A stretch of 64,000 nt of DNA from Streptomyces griseoincarnatus. GTDB lineage: Bacteria > Actinomycetota > Actinomycetes > Streptomycetales > Streptomycetaceae. A model generated the notes under the pieces. The model was not told the origin of the DNA. It ran no database searches and was given only the letters and a program-made list of their open reading frames with translations. Positions 62,429-64,000 of the stretch are shown here, in pieces. Each line of letters begins with the position of its first letter. Position 1 is the stretch's first letter. A program made the position numbers and the translations under genes. Where the stretch lies: assembly GCA_014649575.1 (NCBI GenBank), contig BMTH01000003.1, positions 496,001-560,000 of the forward strand, read 5' to 3'.

Positions 62429-62902
62429 GTGACGTTCGTGCGGACATGGGCGGGCACCGCGGCCAGGATCGTCCTCGCGGCGGTCCTGGGCTACGCCGGC
62501 TGGGTGAAGGTCCAGGACCTCACGGGGGCCGGCCGTACCGTCGCCCTCTACCAGCTCGTCCCCGAGGAAAGCGCACAACTCGTCGGCGCCGCCGTGGCGT
62601 TCGTCGAGCTGGCGCTTGCCCTGCTGCTTCTCGCCGGGCTCGCCACCCGCGCCGTGGCGGCCGTCACCGCCCTGCTGATGGTCACGTACATCGCGGCCAT
62701 CGCCTCGGTGTGGGCGCGCGGGATGTCCATCGACTGCGGCTGCTTCAGCAGCGGCGGCACCCTCACCGGCGGCGCGGAACGGGGCTACGTCGTCGACATC
62801 GCGCGCGACCTCGCCTTCCTCGGCGCCGCCGCGTTCCTGATCACCCGCCCGCGGACCCGTTACGCCCTGGACCGCTGGGTCCTGGAAACGAAGGAGCGAT
62901 AG
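62429..62902 (+). CDS. MauE/DoxX-like membrane redox protein
   Basis: A 157-residue protein with four membrane helices. IDCGCFSSGG near 107 carries a CxC pair, the mark of the MauE family, which supports disulfide formation. Here it probably reoxidises the DsbA-like protein that oxidises the lasso peptide. GTG 62429 follows a G-rich ribosome-binding site. Confidence 0.85.
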   Translation: MTFVRTWAGTAARIVLAAVLGYAGWVKVQDLTGAGRTVALYQLVPEESAQLVGAAVAFVELALALLLLAGLATRAVAAVTALLMVTYIAAIASVWARGMSIDCGCFSSGGTLTGGAERGYVVDIARDLAFLGAAAFLITRPRTRYALDRWVLETKER

Positions 62903-62904
62903 AC

Positions 62905-63630
62905 ATGCAGCCGTCGACGGACGCCCAGGTCCGGGAAATGGTCCACCGGCGCCGGCGACGCCGCCGCACTGTGCTGGTGTCGCTCGCGGCGGTGGTCACG
63001 GTGCTCGGCGCCGCGCTCGTCGGCGCCGGCCTGGTCCGGGCCACCGACACCGAGCCCGGCGATGCGCCCGAGGAGGTGCCCGCCGGTGTGGCCGCCGACC
63101 GGGCCGGACTCGTCACGTCCGAGGGTCCGGTCCGTGTCGACCTCTACCTCGACTACCTCTGCCCCGAGTGCCGCATCACCGAGAAGGCCCTCGCGCCCGA
63201 ACTGAGGGAGATGCAGGAACGCGGAGAGGTGCGCGTCGTCCACCACCCGGTCGCCTTCCTCGACGACCGCAGCGCCCCCGCCGGCTACTCCACCCGGGCC
63301 GCGTCCGCCGCCGCCTGCGCCGCTGACCGGAACAAGTTCGAGCCCTACACGGCGGCGCTCTTCGACGAGCAGCCGCCGGAGCAGGGCCCCGGCCTCGACA
63401 CCGACCGCCTGGTCGCCCTCGGCCGGGACGTCGGCATCACCGGCGCGTCCTTCGAGCGGTGCGTCCGCGACGGCACGTACCGGCCCTGGGTGACGTACGT
63501 GTCCGACGTCGCCGCCTCCCGCGGGGTGGCCCTCACCCCGACCGTGAAGGTGGCCGGCAAGCGCGTGGACCTCTCCGGACCCGACCGGGCGAAGGCGTTC
63601 GTGCGAGCGGTGGAGGAGAGCCGTTCATGA
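62905..63630 (+). CDS. DsbA-like thiol:disulfide oxidoreductase
   Basis: A 241-residue membrane-anchored thioredoxin-fold protein. A basic N-terminus and a hydrophobic anchor (about 22-45) precede the extracytoplasmic domain with active site YLCPECR near 87 and the cis-Pro region LTPTVKVAGK near 210. It should form the Cys1-Cys13 and Cys7-Cys19 disulfides. It starts 2 bp after the MauE stop and overlaps the next gene by 4 bp. Confidence 0.9.
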   Translation: MQPSTDAQVREMVHRRRRRRRTVLVSLAAVVTVLGAALVGAGLVRATDTEPGDAPEEVPAGVAADRAGLVTSEGPVRVDLYLDYLCPECRITEKALAPELREMQERGEVRVVHHPVAFLDDRSAPAGYSTRAASAAACAADRNKFEPYTAALFDEQPPEQGPGLDTDRLVALGRDVGITGASFERCVRDGTYRPWVTYVSDVAASRGVALTPTVKVAGKRVDLSGPDRAKAFVRAVEESRS

Positions 63631-64000
63631 GCCGCCTCACCGTGGCGCTGACCGGGGACTGCATGATGACGCGGGGCGCGCCCGTCACCTCCGACCCCGC
63701 CGCCGGCCGACTGGGCGAGGTGCTGCACACGGCCGACTTCGCCTTCACCAACCTGGAGGTCGCGCCCGCCACCGGACGCGGCCACCCCGTACCCGACGCG
63801 GCCAGCGGAGGCGGCCTGATCGCGGATCCCGCCGTCCTCGACGACGTGACGGCGATGGGCTTCTCCGCCCTGAGCTGCGCCAACAACCATGCCCTCGACC
63901 TGGGCACGGAGGGCGTCCTCGGCACGGTGGACCTGCTGCGCGCCAAGGGGGTGCCGTTCGCGGGGATCGGCGCCGACCTCACCGCGGCCCGGCGCCCGGT
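63627..64000 (+). CDS. CapA-type metallohydrolase, MslH-like Trp epimerase (5' part)
   Basis: The first 124 residues of a CapA/calcineurin-like protein; the rest is beyond the window. Metal-binding motifs are in place: LTGDCMM (about 8-14), FTNLEV near 40, and LSCANNHALDLG near 84-95. In the MS-271 cluster the similarly placed MslH epimerises the C-terminal Trp to the D form. The same role is likely because the core here also ends in Trp. Position in the operon, with a 4-bp overlap, supports this. Confidence 0.82.
   Translation, partial: MSRLTVALTGDCMMTRGAPVTSDPAAGRLGEVLHTADFAFTNLEVAPATGRGHPVPDAASGGGLIADPAVLDDVTAMGFSALSCANNHALDLGTEGVLGTVDLLRAKGVPFAGIGADLTAARRP

Overview
The window is high-GC actinobacterial chromosome from a Streptomyces. 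Gene content and order (nhaA, acs, Tad locus, bldG with its anti-sigma gene, hppA, topA, tmk, holB, tRNA-Thr) match, from memory, the S. coelicolor SCO3564-SCO3540 neighbourhood. No database search was possible, so family names rest on visible motifs and recalled synteny.

Region 1 (1-35.7 kb) is conserved core. It holds the end-truncated NhaA antiporter, acetyl-CoA synthetase, a SulP transporter fused to a beta-carbonic anhydrase, a polysaccharide-deacetylase-like lipoprotein, a CooC-type ATPase and a degenerate Fic-fold protein. A gap that by synteny should hold the Ms1/6S-like RNA follows, then a HAD phosphatase and an overlapping Tad/Flp-type operon (ssd, tadA, tadB, tadC, a DUF4244 pilin-like gene, and TadE- and TadG-like genes). 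Next come an MrfA-like helicase, bldG and its partner anti-sigma factor, a K+-independent H+-pyrophosphatase, a lipoprotein, a methyltransferase, topA, an MFS-thymidylate kinase fusion, holB, a secreted Slp-type peptidase and tRNA-Thr(CGT).

Region 2 (35.67-53.65 kb) is an actinomycete integrative and conjugative element (AICE) in the 3' end of tRNA-Thr, bounded by a perfect 44-bp direct repeat (35673-35716 and 53607-53650). A minus-strand operon runs from a repressible promoter near 46.37 kb through transfer and spread genes (DUF6284, SpdB, RRQRL protein, FtsK/TraB-like translocase) to a Dcm methylase, primase-polymerase, DUF3631 helicase, Xis and Int. Control genes are an XRE-TPR regulator and a single-gene fusion of a KorSA-like GntR domain with a Pif-like NUDIX domain. 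Candidate operators, an iteron array, octamer transfer repeats and an rRNA-leader-like element can be read directly. Cargo is an AT-richer pentapeptide-repeat membrane protein and, between a decayed internal att site and the real attR, a modification-dependent restriction endonuclease, an HNH nuclease and a small membrane protein. That last segment looks like a CIME: cargo captured by tandem att accretion.

Region 3 (53.7-64 kb) is a class I lasso peptide cluster. A 21-residue core with four Cys, identical as far as I recall to aborycin (RP 71955), is followed by cyclase (C), RRE (B1), leader peptidase (B2), an ABC exporter, two disulfide-forming proteins (MauE-like, DsbA-like) and the start of a CapA-type metallohydrolase resembling MslH, the C-terminal Trp epimerase of MS-271. 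Upstream are an atypical response regulator, a histidine kinase and a second ABC transporter. The cluster runs off the right edge.
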